DNA of 64,000 nt, taken from Oxytricha trifallax. Its lineage: Eukaryota > Ciliophora > Spirotrichea > Sporadotrichida > Oxytrichidae. Shown piece after piece: positions 23,695-37,000 of this stretch. The notes below the pieces were generated by a model. It was not told where the DNA came from. It did no database searches and saw only the letters and a program-made list of their open reading frames with translations. Numbering within the stretch: the stretch's first letter is position 1; the number at the start of each line of letters is the position of its first letter. The DNA lies in NCBI GenBank assembly GCA_000711775.1, contig ARYC01002092.1, forward strand, positions 1 through 64,000, given 5' to 3'. The position numbers and the translations under genes were made by a program.

Positions 23695-26600
23695 TCAATA
23701 AAATTTTTCATAAATAATCCTTTTAATAAAATTCTACTGTCTATTAGATTTTTGCAGCTATAATTTATTAATAATTGTATAGCATTATATATGATTAATT
23801 TTGAATTTCTCTATATGTTTTTTTTTATTAAATAAATTTTACATGACTACTAATTATTTACCATTTTTGAAGGCAGTGCAACTGTACTTATTTTGCTTGG
23901 CCTTTACTTTATGTTATATTAATACATGTTGATTATTATCTTCTTTAATATCTATAAGTGCAAGTCCATCATCTGTTTTCACGATCATCAAATCAAATTC
24001 CCTTTAAAACACAGATTTATAAAACCAAAATTAAAATTATTGAAATAATTCCTTTTTATATTTAATTAAAGATCGGTATAATATATAATTAAGATTTTAT
24101 GACATTCTCAATTTTTATAAAGTAATTGAAGTTGAAGTTTTAAAGAGGTGTTTTTATTTTCTTCAAAGTATGCTTCCTCTTAATATCATAAATATGAAAA
24201 TATTCTTCCTCTTTTATTCCAACTGCAAAAATATCCTACTTAAATCAAATATTTATAAAAATAAGTTTGATAAAAAAATCCATAGTATATTTTTAAGTAC
24301 TTTATTTCTGAGGCTACAATATTACACTGGATGAAATGCTTGTTTTCATGATTGATAAATTCAAATATATATAATTATTTTAAGTTAAATAAATAGTATA
24401 ATTTAACAGTAGTAAATACAAATTAATTAAATTAAACTTCTTCATTCATTATTAAAATATTTATCGGCCTTAACCCACCCTCTTCAGAATTTCTATCATC
24501 AATTGCTAAAACTATTTCATCGTTATAAGATTAAGGAATAATCAAGTTATTATTGCTAATTAAATTTAATTAAATAATAATAAATAATTAATTTTATACT
24601 TTAATATTGAGAATAATATCACCATCAGGTATCCAAGTTTTATAAAAATACTCTATTCTGTTTTCCTACTATTCAATCTTAAATATATCTATATATCCTC
24701 CTTTTTACACACAAATAAGATATTTTAATTAAAAGATTTTTATATCGTTAACTTAAAATTAAGTTTTGAGGTATGTTACAAACTGCATTTTTTCATCATC
24801 TTATAAAGAAATTTAAGTGACTGAGGCGTTTTAGGATAAGAATATTTAGTTTTTATGCTACAAAATATGTGTGATTAGAGAATCATTATCAATTATCAAT
24901 TCATTGAAGTTTTAAAATATATCATCAGTTATACATATTTAAAATAAAAGATTCTGTTTAATATTAGTTATATATTAAATTTGTTTATTACTAAAATTAG
25001 AATATTCTAGCTTAATCAAGTTGCATAAATATCTTTTAATTCTCTAAAGAAGTAATTGCTCGTACTTTTTTCAGTTTCTCACTTACTACACAGTTAACAA
25101 TTGTTTATTATTAAATTTCGGAAAAGAAGTTTTAATTTATTTATATAAATTGTTTTTCCTTTCTGAATAAATTAATCTAGATTACTTAAAGTTAGTTATC
25201 TTTCAATTTTTGTTACGCTTACTTATTTTCCAAAGTACTCATTAATGACATTCTTGATTTGAATTATTTAAAATAATATTTTTAAGATAAAAGTATTGAA
25301 ATTATCTGAATATAATATTATTATTATTATTATTATTATTCTATTTATATTAATTAGAATTTTCTTTAAGAAATTTATCTCCATTTACTAAAAACCTAAA
25401 CTTAGTATATTCATATCACAATAGTCGTTCCATACTAAAACAGACTGCAATGCATAGCTATCGTATTCTTAATAACATATATTAAAGTTCTATTTTGTAT
25501 TAATATTGCAAAGAATTAATTCCGAAGCAGTTTTAACAAATAAATATGGAAAATGTTCTTAGTCAAAACTTGGGATCATTTATATGAAGCAGTGTCTGAG
25601 ACTGCAACTTTACAATTATACTTTCTTAATTACTTTTTGTTGAGAGCGATCAATTAAACTAACAAAGTAATAAAATCGACTTATTTGAAAAATATAAAGT
25701 TTATATTAATTTCGTCTTCCCCATTAATACAACAAGCAATTTGATTATTATATAATTCGCACATACATTCGACATAATTTCCTGGAAAGTATGATTCCTC
25801 ATTTTATCCATAAATAAGCGAATATAATGTAGATCTTGGTTCTTTATAAATTTAGAATTTACCATCTTCATATTCAAGTTTTACAAATCTTATAGCACCT
25901 AAGTTAGTATCCTTATCTTATAAAGCAATTGCATATTCGAGGTGGTCTTTAGAAGTTTTAAGCATATCACATATAAATCGACAATTTAATTGCATATGAA
26001 AAAGTTTTGTTTGCTTTATTGTGTCTATAATATCAAAATGACCTTCATTTTACCCACATGCTATGTGCCTCATATTAATTTTCAACAGCTTGTAAATAGT
26101 ATTGTAAAATACATTTCAAAATGAGAAATTAATTTAAATTAAATTAATTGTTATTTAAATTAGTGAGGGTTAAGGTTAGCCAATTTAAACAATCTTAGAA
26201 TCGATGAAGCTTGTTATTTTGAATTTAATTATACACCTTGAAATTCGATAAATTACTCTATCACATTAACGTCAGGTTATCTCAATTTTTTGTTTCGACA
26301 AAGTAGGACAGCATGATTTCAGGATTGTTTAAATTGGCAAACTATAACTGCCAATAATTTAAATAATAATAAACTTAATTTAAATCAATTTCCCAATTTT
26401 AAATGCATCCATAAATATCATCTATTTTATTTTATATCACAAATAAATTAGAAAACATTTTTTAATGTAAATCGTGTTACTTAGTCTTAAATAATTCTTT
26501 TGATTTTTCTTTGATTTCTAATAAAATAGCAATTTATTATCAACAGAAAAAACCAATTAATCTCCAATTTCACAAGCTTATCTGACAACGCCTTCAACTT

Positions 26601-27792
26601 CAATTTTTTTTTCCAGTTCGTAATTTGTATTGTAAACGCAAATATTTTTGTCCATGCCTCCAATAAAAATTTGGAATTTGTGCATGAATAAAATATAATT
26701 TTTACTTTTGTTTGTTAATAAAGGTATATCAAGAATTTCATAACTTTTATTATTTAATTTCTGCTCAATATTTATAATAAAATGCTCATAAAATCAAAAT
26801 TTTAATTAATAAACTTTAATATTGTCTAAGATGAAGTTCTATTTAGGTACTTTAATTATGTGATAATTAAGTTTTTGAATATCTTTCTATAAAATGGTAT
26901 TACCTAAAATTTAATCAATATTTGGCCTCATTTCTGGATCCCATTTTAACATAGACTTAATTAAATCTTAGAAAGGTTATGGGATTATTTATGATATTGA
27001 TATTTTGTCTTTTATTACATCAGATACAGGTATCACATAATTTCTTAATTTAAAAACTTAAAATTATATGTAAAATAATTAAATTATGCTATCAATTATC
27101 TGGTGAACATATAATATAGAATTTAACCAATCGCATAAATATCAACCTTTTTATCATAAGATTTGTTGTCTATAATTTCAGGGGCCATAAAAGGCAATGA
27201 GCCAACTTTAGATTAGGCTTACTCCTGAGTGTTCTCTAAATTTCTTGCTAAACCGAAATCCGCAATCTTAAGTATATTATTTTTCGATAAGAAAATATTA
27301 TCAGGTTTCAAGTCTCTATGAATAATTCTAGGAGTCCTGTGATGTATTTATAAATCTAAAATATTTAGAAATTTAGTAATTACATAATTATCCATAAAAT
27401 TCCTCTGTATATAATAAGTAAGATATGCCCATACATATCTAAGCAAAATAGTAGCTAATTTAATTTATTTTCAATGCCTGTTCTTGATCTAATAATTCCC
27501 GAAAACTGCCTTTTTCAGCATATTCCATGAGTATTACTATTTTATTTTTCTGATTTATAAATGCTGATTCATACCTAATTATAAATGGATCATCGAGATT
27601 TTTCATTAATTCTATTTCTTAAAATTAATCTGGCTACATTTGCTATTTAAGCACTTTCATTGCGAAATTTTTGTTGTCTGATACTCTCGTAACTAAATAA
27701 ACATTTGAGAAAAAACCTTCTCCCAAAATCTTAAGCTTTTTGTATGCTTAATTTTCGTTTTATACCATTAAAGTTTCTCTCAAGCTTTCCAT
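23695..27792 (-). CDS. Ser/Thr protein kinase with WD-like C-terminal half
   Basis: ATG at 27792 ([15 protein letters not shown]). N-terminal kinase domain: Gly-rich loop [12 protein letters not shown], catalytic Lys in [15 protein letters not shown] at about 27296-27330, DFGLA near 27258, and [10 protein letters not shown] near 27190, all key residues present. A GT..AG intron (about 27346-27424) separates the kinase N-lobe from the HRD loop. After 26830 the protein continues with repeats reminiscent of WD40 blades ([72 protein letters not shown]). A TA-flanked MITE at 26102-26415 splits two of them. The 3' end is uncertain: the last convincing block ends near 23850 and the first in-frame TGA is at 23695. 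It starts only about 100 bp below the stop of the LRR gene. Probably a cytoplasmic signalling kinase; substrate unknown. Confidence 0.75.
25317..25340. repeat. (TTA)n microsatellite
   Basis: Eight or so perfect TTA/ATT units in a non-coding part of the kinase gene, probably within an IES. Confidence 0.85.
26102..26415. mobile_element. TA-flanked inverted-repeat element (MITE) acting as IES
   Basis: 314-bp near-palindrome starting TTGTAAAATACATTTCAAAA with a matching inverse at the right end and an inner arm GCCAATTTAAACAATC. TA lies on both sides (26100-26101 and 26416-26417). Removing the element and one TA joins NLFVIQNKIDD to [16 protein letters not shown] in the kinase gene in frame. It is the same family as 51048-51448. 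The TA duplication fits a non-autonomous Tc1/mariner-type element. Confidence 0.85.
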
Positions 27793-27893
27793 GTAAAATA
27801 ACAATTTATTTTTTATTATAATCTTTAGATTTTTTACAAATTGAAATAAATGTGATGAAGTATAAATAATACTTATTGAATTATAAAAATAAA

Positions 27894-30800
27894 TCATAAA
27901 TTTAACTTCTCAGACTATTGAAAACTCTCAACTTCGCTTTCAAAATTTTCGTCATCTCCACTACTATCATAAGAACTTTGTGGGAGAGTTTCCTGAAATA
28001 TAAATTTTTTTATATGTAATTTTTACAAATTGTAAATAAAAATATAAAAATCTTTATATTTTCTACAAAATGTTATTGAAGGGTATATAAATTTATAATA
28101 GCTAAAAAAGTTTTTATTGTTGTTTAACTTTAAAAAATGATTAAATTATGAGATATTAGAATAAGATTTTTTTTAAAAAAATTGGATAATATTATATAAT
28201 ATTTATAATATAATGTTAGAATAAACATGAAGTCTTTAAAAAAAATAATAATTAATGAAGAAAGAAGTATCAATCATATATATATTGAATGAAAATTAAG
28301 GTGTTTATGGCAAATATAATTTTTCACGATGTCGGAAATCATAATTTGTGAAGAAAAGGTTTTCTAAAAATAAAAAATGACAGGTCAGTATATTTCACTA
28401 GAAATTTTTCTGGGTCATAACAAAGGCCTGGAATTTCCCCCCCCCTTGAACTTTTAATCTTTTACTGATGCTTAAGTAAATTATTTTTCTCAACTATTTC
28501 TATTAAATCATCTTCATAGTCAGTTTAGCTATCTACATCATCGCTAATTTAAGGTTGCTAAACCTTTTCATTAACTAGTTTCAGTAGAATGTCCAAAATC
28601 ATTTCAATTTTATTTTCAAGAGGAACCTGTACATCAAAATATTTTATCTAGGCTAATCGCCCAATAAATTCTAAGAATTCATGGAAGGGTATATTCTTAT
28701 ACCTTTTTATGTCCTCCATTTCTTAAATAAAGGTTTGCTTTGAATAGGCAAAAGCAACAGTAATGTCCTCTGAGTTCATTTGCAGTTCAGATTCATGTAG
28801 AATATCAATTAGCACATCATATTCAACATACTTTGATCTTCCCATAATAAACTTATACAACTATAGATTTATAGATTTAAGTTAAAAATTTACTTTATTA
28901 ATTTCCTTTAAGTTAGCTTTGAATAGATCATCAACTTCTAGACACCAGAGCTCTTCATGTCTCCATGAATCCCCATCTATCTTTTCAAATGGATTTTCCA
29001 TAATATGCTCATTAATAAGCTTTTACAATCCCTCATCAATTGTCCTTAATGGACCTTTGTCTACATATTTAGCATATGCCATTCTCACTATGATTTCGAA
29101 AAATTCATATCTGCAAAGAGATCTATCTTGATTATCTTCCAAGTCTATAATTTCAACGTTTACTGCAATGAAAAGCCTATCAATCGTGCTCATCATTAAG
29201 TTACCACCAATAACATTCCACTAAAGGAAAGAAATAAAAAAAAGAAGACGATGACTTACATGCTCACAAATTCTTGTAAAATCTATCCAAGAAACTGAAG
29301 GGTAATTGCTTGAGGTAATTCCATTTATAAATTAATTCTTTATAAGACCGTAATAATGTAGCAGAGTCTTACAAACATTTTAGAGCTAAAAAAGAATTAA
29401 AAGCATTAATTATTACATCTTATGAGTCTCTGATAAATCTCTTAAGTTTAGAAAACTTCATATCATAGTCAAAACATTTTTTAAAAAGATCATCTGTATC
29501 TTCTTGAAACTCTCTAAATACACTCTTTTCCTTTTTAAATTATCTTTTAGCTACGATTTTCTTAATAAACTTGAATGATAGAGGCACATCCTTTTATCTT
29601 TTTTGAATGAAAATGTTTAAATTAAACATAACTTATAATAATATGTTCATGTAGTCAATCTGTTCATTTATATCATGTTGCTTAAAGATTATGTTTAACT
29701 TTTTAGGTGGAAGATAGCATGCAAAAGCATATAATCTGGTATTATAAATTATTTTAAACCTAAAAATTAATATAAATGTTTACTTGATCATATTAACTGG
29801 GAAATGACCCCCTGGGGGGGCCGCTAAAATATTTCTTCTTATTTTTTCTAAATGCTCTAAAAATCATTAAAACATCAAAGTAACATATTATAACTTATTT
29901 AATAGGTCTATAATGATCTTTACAAATTATCTGTAACAACCCAAATCATAGTAACCTATCCCATATCCATCATAAAATACATTAGATTTTCAATAAATAT
30001 TACGAATTTTTTTAAATATTTTAAGTATATTTTATTTTTAATTTCACTTATTTATTTAATGATTTCACGATTAGCTGTTATTTTATTGGGAAATACATAC
30101 AATGAGTCAACTGATCTTGATGATAACATTAAAAAAGAACCCTTCATTTAAATGTAACAGCTAATCGTGATATCATTAAATAAATAAGTGAAATTAAAAA
30201 TAAAATATACTTAAAATATTAAAAAAAAATTCGTAATATTTATTGAAAATCTAATGTATTTTATTATGGATATGGGATAGGTTACTATGATTTGAGTTGT
30301 TACAGATAATTTGTAAAGATCATTATAGACCTATTAAATAAGTTATAATATGTTACTTTGATGTTTTAATGATTTTTAGAGCATTTAGAAAAAATAAGAA
30401 GAAATATTTTAGCGGCCCCCCCAGGGGGTCATTACCCTATTAACTTGAAAATTAAATATATCTATCAACATCTATCATACCTTAGGCATTATTTTTCTTG
30501 ATGCTGCTTTAGTAAATAAGTTAATCCCAAGGCTTTTATTTAGCTTTTAAAGTGGTCTACCTTCTCATTATTCCAGTAAAAGAGTTTTAACTTTAATTTG
30601 GGGATATTGGAAAACTACTCTGTTGCTTATTAAGGATTGGTAAATTCATAGTGCTCTGGAGCTTGAGTTAGTAAAAGTCATCTCTCTGGTTATATTATTT
30701 GAAGAAATCTGCAATGCGTTTTTCCTCTACATCTTTCTAGACATTTCTCACTTGCCTATTCCCATTGGCATTCAATCTACACAGAAACTCTTCAAGTTTT

Positions 30801-33800
30801 ATCATAGGGTATTAACCCTATCCCTAAATATTGATAGTGAGATACGACTTCTTGTCACTCTCAATTTAATTCAAGTTAATTGATTCATATTGATCCAGTA
30901 TTTGATTTGAGATCATCCTGTTCCAAAAGAACACACAATATTAATGCCTTCCACAAATATAGCAATCCTAACTATCAATTTCTTTCCATCTATGACCATC
31001 TATGATTTCCTAAGTACCTAAATATCTTATAAATGCTACTCGGTCATTTATGCGTTCTTCAACGAGCGGAGATATGATTAAGTCCTATAATCTGTCAATT
31101 TACTAATTTTTAAATTTCACTTGTTAATATTCGGACTCTTGCTATTCAGTAGACAGTTAAGACAAGTTTTTGTGAAGAGATTCTAGATGTGAATTTTAAG
31201 ATTCTTTTTCTCTCAAGCTAATCTTTACCCTAATTATTGATCTTAATTGATTTAAAGTGTCCTCAGATAAATTATTGTTACTTAAATGAATTGAAAGAAG
31301 CGTCTTAGATCTCTTTACTCCTCTCTAAAAAATAAAAGCTGAAAAATTAACAATTATCAATTAAATAAAAAATGGTGTGCAAAAGATTAATTTCAAAGTT
31401 AAAAGTCTTCAAAAACTTTACATTTAAAAAGATTTGTAAGTTTTATAGTTTTTAAATGTGAATCAGTTATTTTTCACATAAATTCATACCACTAAGATTC
31501 ATATGTTATAAGCTCATAGATTGTCTAATATATTAGGATATTTCTTGAACAAATTCTGAATTTTCATTATTGTGCGATTTTATAGAATCAAAATTATAAG
31601 AGATATCGAGATTTCTTATTTATGACTTTAAGTTCTATCTTAATGCAGTAACTATGAGTTTTAACTATGGAAATGTCAAATTATTGGCTGATACATTTAA
31701 ATTCTATAAACTGTCAAGATTAGGAAGTAGTAATGATAAATTCTGTACAGAATGCTAATTAAACAAATGGATCTTAGATAAACCCAATTCTCTTAATTCG
31801 CTTAACTTCTCTTAATTTAATTTCATAGTAATAAACAACTAATCTAGACTTAAATTTGATTAATTGTAAAGTTCAGATTTTCTATTTTAATTGATGTTTT
31901 TTATCTACTATTGGCTAGTATGATAAGAATCTTTAATTATAAGTTTTCTCAGATTTTTCAAGCAATCTTTCTATATTAAATGGCTTAATTAAAAATTTGT
32001 CTGAGTATTAAAATCATTTTGAATACTAATAATCTCCTTAATTTCTTTAGTACCTAACAAACCTTAAAAGATATCACTTAAATCACAGTCAGATAATCCA
32101 TTATTAATAAAACATATTTTCTTGAATTTAATAGGAACAAGGTAAATAAAAACATAAAAGAATTAATTTTTTTTTTATATTCAAAATGATTTATTGAAAA
32201 GAGTTGGATAGTGCTTTAGATAAACTTGGATTTAGAGCATAATTATCTAAGTAAAGCATTTTTTAATTAATTTTCTTAAGAATTGGAAGCGGCAGTTATT
32301 ATTCTTTCATGCACTGATTTTCATAATCATAATCTGCAAAAGCTTTGTTCACTTTCTTCGTGTTATGTTTTCCAAATTTATTGAGTAATTTATCTTTAAG
32401 TTTTGAAAATAGTTAAGTCTCTCTCTTGCCTTTTTAAACTTCATTAAGTAATTTCTATATTCTAATGAGAGAACTGGAATTTAAGTTCTTATCGAATTAG
32501 AACAAATTATGATTCGATGAAGTTTCTGAATCTTTTTCTCTCTATTTAGGAATATTTCTTAATTTCTATATAAGCTATTAGTGTATCCCTGCTCTTTAAG
32601 TTTAAGTATTATAACTGCTTCTTATTGAATATGATCTTTCCATTATATTTAAATAATTATTTTTATCATGACCTTATTTATTTGTCACTGAAGGCTAATC
32701 ATTAAAAATTTGGATGCCTTCATTCAATCTGATTGGATTTAATTTTCTTTTCAATTTTCTATCGAATGTTATTGAAGGAGTTCCATTTAACGAATTTTGA
32801 AAAGATTTTATATCTAAACCTGGAGATAACTTTTCTTAATTTGTCATTGATTAATTTTTCCTTCTGTCTATTGTCAAAGGCTTTAAATCTAAAGACAATT
32901 TATTATTTTTACTTAACTAAGGATTTTATTGTTACTGATTTGAAAAGTTCATGTAATCTTAAGGTATGAGGTTTTAGTTTAAAAATTTATCAAGAGTAGA
33001 TGACGGTTTAAGATTGAAAATAGTTTCAATTTATGATTATTATTCTAAATGATTATAAGTATTTTAAACTTAAGATTCAACTTAAGTCTCTTATTTGTTT
33101 TTATTTTAGAGACTTTGCAAATATTTAAAGCTGTTGAGTTTATTTTTCTCATTTTCCAACAAATTATTGGGAACTTAATCTTTATTTTCAGTAAGAATAT
33201 ACTAAGAAATCTCTTACAACTTATTTTTGAAATTAGCTTGCTTCATTTCTGATTTGTGAATTGGTTTAACCCAACTGGTTAAAATAACATCCCTATTTGA
33301 GACTTTATCAATATGTTCAATTAATTTAGATTCATTTTGATCAAATTACTAATATAAAAGATCACTTATCAATGGGTCATTATTTATTTAATCTAACTGC
33401 GAAGTCCTATTCGTAATATCAACTGATTTTGCTAATATTGAGGAATTCTTACAGTTCTTCCTTCGTTTATTTTAAATAGAGTAGCTTTAATTTCTTTCTC
33501 TTAAAAGCTTCCTAAAATTATCATTTGCATAAACATGCTAGTCATTTAGCAATTGAGAAGCACATACTTGAGTTCTAGTAGAACTTATTTAATCAAAATT
33601 TATGTTCAAGCTATTTATTGAAACTCTATCAGTTGGCATAATTGATCTGATCCCTGCAGAGTTTATATAAGATTGAGATTATTTAGTACTGGTTTGATTA
33701 CTTTCTTAATTTATAAAGTTTAGGTTATGTCTATTTTAGAAAAATGATTTTAGCTGCAACTTTTTAGTGTCAATAGATTTATTTACTAGGCTTTAATCAA

Positions 33801-33933
33801 ATGTTTCTTAGTTTCATAAAACTAAGAATTCATTATTTTCTTAGTCTTAATTTTACTTAAGGGAACTTTCTTGTAGTTATTTGAATTTTTGTCTTCCATC
33901 TACAGAATTATATAAGAGGACTGATTTTTTCAT
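27894..33933 (-). CDS. Leucine-rich-repeat protein with EF-hand-like C-terminal region
   Basis: ATG at 33933 (MKKSVLLYNSVDGRQKF), TGA at 27894-27896 after QQSEKLNL. The N-terminal 200 or so residues are Gln/Asn/Ser-rich and probably disordered. Between about 32090 and 31230 there are leucine-rich repeats (LQNLNVSANNLTFPQLKLIV; RNLDISYNFD; MNLSGMNL; LLSIHLSNNNLSEDTLNQL). A conserved block at 31120-30690 follows (PLVEERINDRVAFIRYLG; DCYICGRHQYCVFFW). The C-terminal part (29160-28470) has two similar helical units, RSLCRYEFFEIIVRMAYAKY and FHEFLEFIGRLAQIKYFDVQ, of the kind annotated near EF-hand/LRR proteins in ciliates. An 8-bp-flanked MITE (29799-30437) interrupts it. Stop and neighbouring start codons lie about 100 bp away on each side. 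Function unknown. Confidence 0.7.
28000..28378. other. AT-rich insert before the last coding block of the LRR gene
   Basis: Non-coding stretch whose minus-strand 3' border at 27995 looks like an intron or IES end (TTTCAG before GAAACTCTC). No frame or repeat beyond the poly-C end described separately. Confidence 0.4.
28429..28446. repeat. Isolated poly-C end of the poly-G/C MITE family
   Basis: CCTGGAATTTC followed by ten C matches the right end of the elements at 5806 and 8881. No inverse partner was found within about 500 bp. Probably a relic, inside an insert in the LRR gene. Confidence 0.55.
29799..30437. mobile_element. Long fold-back MITE with 8-bp target duplication
   Basis: 639 bp. 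Arms of about 283 bp are nearly perfect inverse copies (29799-30081 and 30154-30437) around a central spacer of about 72 bp. Ends read GGGAAATGACCCCCTGGGG and the inverse. Flanks are a perfect 8-bp direct repeat TATTAACT (29791-29798, 30438-30445). No coding capacity. The high arm identity suggests recent insertion or ongoing homogenisation. It interrupts the LRR gene, inside what appears to be an intron or IES. Confidence 0.9.
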
Positions 33934-34028
33934 ATTTTTAATAATAAAATCTATATTTATTTTAGAAATCGTTTTAAGGAAGTGCTTAAATTCACAAAAC
34001 TGAAAAGTTAAATTAATGAAATTAAATA

Positions 34029-37000
34029 TCAGTAATTTTGAAGGAATTTAGTAATTCTCTACCTCTGATCGTCATTCCACTCTTCAAAATTAATAATGTA
34101 GAGCAGCTTATTTGAGTAGAGCATCTCCTGCCTCATGCTCTTGTAGATTTCTAAATTTATTAAGAATTTAAGAAAAACTTACTGAAAATGAAGATTGCGA
34201 GAATAGTTGTCAGAATCCCCATGAAAGCGCAAAACAATATTATGAAGTTCCTTTTCTCGCCCTCATTGTACTTGTAAAGCAAGCGCAAAGTCTCGTCTCC
34301 AATGTCACTCCAGGGGTCCGCAACTACCTCCAGCAGCAAGTCCTGCATGCTCATGAACTCTGCACTCCCGATTATCTGCCTTACTCGCTCTTCTGTTCGC
34401 ACTGTCTTGTTGAAGGAGAGGGATAACTGCTACTGTAGAATTTAAAATAAAAATTTTTAATTCTATAATGATTTTTAAAATATAAATAGAGGATACAAGC
34501 TTTAAATAATTTCATAGAAATATATTGTCAAACCCTAAGAAGCCTTTCCTAATCCTAAAGTCTTGCAAGAATCTACAGTTATGTTATTTTGATATGTATT
34601 GTAGTTGTGATAAGCAGAGTAACAAAAATTATTCGAGTCTAAATTCAAAACTCAATTACCCCTTGAATTAATGTTATTGTTTTATTTGCTTACATAAAGC
34701 TCTACATAAATTTAATTAGAAAAAATGAATTATTTTCTGAATTCTTTTTTCTTATATTTTTGATATCTTTACTTAATTTTAATAGTATATATATAGAACA
34801 TCTAACAATTCTCAGCATTATCGATTAAATCCTAGTGTTAAAACAATTACCTTCTCTCAAATAAAAATATAATTTCTATATCCTTAAATATTCTTAAATG
34901 ACCTTAAAATATTTATTTATGGTTTATTTCCTATGCTAAATACAAGAAAGAACGGGACTTAAAAAAAGATTCTTTAAATTTAAATATTTATGAAATTACA
35001 TATTCTTACTTAATAATATATCACCAATTACTGTTAACATAATATGATTGGGCAATTTTTCTAAATACTTAATGCACAATTTTCTCTAAAACACATAAAA
35101 AACTTAAAATCTATTAAATAAACTTGTAATTAAGGGTTTCTGGGTAAGAATTGTCAAAGTTTCCTCGGATATATTATTTAATTTAAATAAACATAATAAA
35201 TATCTTGTATTTAAGGCATGTTCATAGATTTAACTTTCTAATAGTAGTCAGTTTCTTCCTCGTATCCTCTTTTCATGTAGTAAATATATTCTTTATATTT
35301 ATAAATTCTAGTAACCCATTGATTCAACCCCACCATTAATCAATACTGTCCTATTGGACATGAATGAATCAAATATAGAGAAAAGCATATTATCTTTAGA
35401 TGTTTAAAATTAATACAAATTATGTTTTCCTTGACCTAACAGCAATTAGAATATCGATATTTTTAGTCATCATTTTAAAAGTGCTCTCGCTCATAAAGTA
35501 AAATATGACAAAGTACGAGCAAACTATAGCAGCATTTACCCCAATTACTAAAATGTATTTGAACAGTTTCTTTCTCAGATTTTGCTCAAGCTACCTTTAC
35601 AGAATAGTCTTCTCTCCATTTTTATGGCTTAAATTATTCTCAAAATTTCCTCTCTTATTATGAGATTTGTGTTTTTAGATATTTTCAGCATCTATATCAT
35701 CATCCTATGAGTAAGACGAAGAAGGTTCTTCTTAATTTTGTAATTTTTTATCCTAGAGCTACTTTTGTCCATATCTTCCAGTTTAACTGCTTGGATCCAT
35801 TTCATAACTTGCTTAACTAATTTAGAGTTAAATTTAGCTCTAATTAACAATATCATCCAACTATTTTACGTTTTTCCCATTAGTTTTTTTCTTTGAATTT
35901 TTCTTTTTCTCCTCTTTTTTATGGATAGATTTACTTATTAGTTAAGTCTATAGGACCTTTTGTATTTTCTTAGTGAAAGTTTAACCTCTTTGAAGTTTGC
36001 TTATATCTATAGTTGCTTATCCTTGGTATTAATATAAACTTTCTTGTCTCATATAAGTTTAAAATTCAGCTATCAAGTTCAAATTTGTTTCTATTTCTTG
36101 TTAGGTAAAATCTAAGAATAAACCTATATTTAAAAAATATTCTTATAAAATTCATTAAACCTACTAGAGCCTTGATTCTAATTTATAAAACAGATATATG
36201 GAAATTACTACTTATATTATAATTGAGATTAAATGAACAATAATTATTTATGATACATTTTTTATTCTCTGTGTAATCTTGAATGTAAAAGGTGATGCAA
36301 GTATGGAACAAGCTATAATTAGCGATATGCAAATATATGACATAGTTTCAGTATATTGCACTTTTGAGTAAATTATAAAATAATTTTAAAGTATTTCTCA
36401 ATTTTTCTATTAATTCAAAATAATTAAATGTTGGATTGCAAACCATTATAAGTTCTTGCAAAGGATCTTACATCATTGTACAAATTATGATTTTAGTTTT
36501 AAAGAATCATGTAAAGAGATTGCTCTACCATAGATGCTGAATTCTAAGTTTTAAATTTATTGCTAAATAAAATAATAATATTTTTATTATTTTTATACTA
36601 ATTATCAATTCATTACAACAATAGTGTTATTAAGCACATTGATGCTTTGTGTTTAAAATAATTTCGTGCCTTCTCTTTTAGCAAGTTAAACTAGATCATT
36701 AACAGTACTCAAGTATAGATATAAAGATTATGAGGAAGTTAAGCTTTAATTGAAGAACTTGTTCTTTTAATCTATAAATTACATCTCAAGCAAGTTTCCT
36801 TTCGGAAATAGCTACAGAAGTTCTAGTTCTATTTGATATTCCCTCAGTTCATCGCATTAATGCTCAAGCTTCTCAACATAAACCCCATAGATCAATTAAG
36901 ACATTGGAGGTTAAGAACAATTAAATTAAGAATTAATTATTATTGGAGTATAATTATAATGTTTGGGCTAATTATTAAAACTATTGGCTCAATTAATTGA

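Noticed and set aside
26160-26185. GAGGGTTAAGGTTAG looked like a vertebrate-type telomere repeat
   Set aside because: Single imperfect instance inside the arm of the TA-flanked MITE; ciliate telomeres of this group are G4T4.
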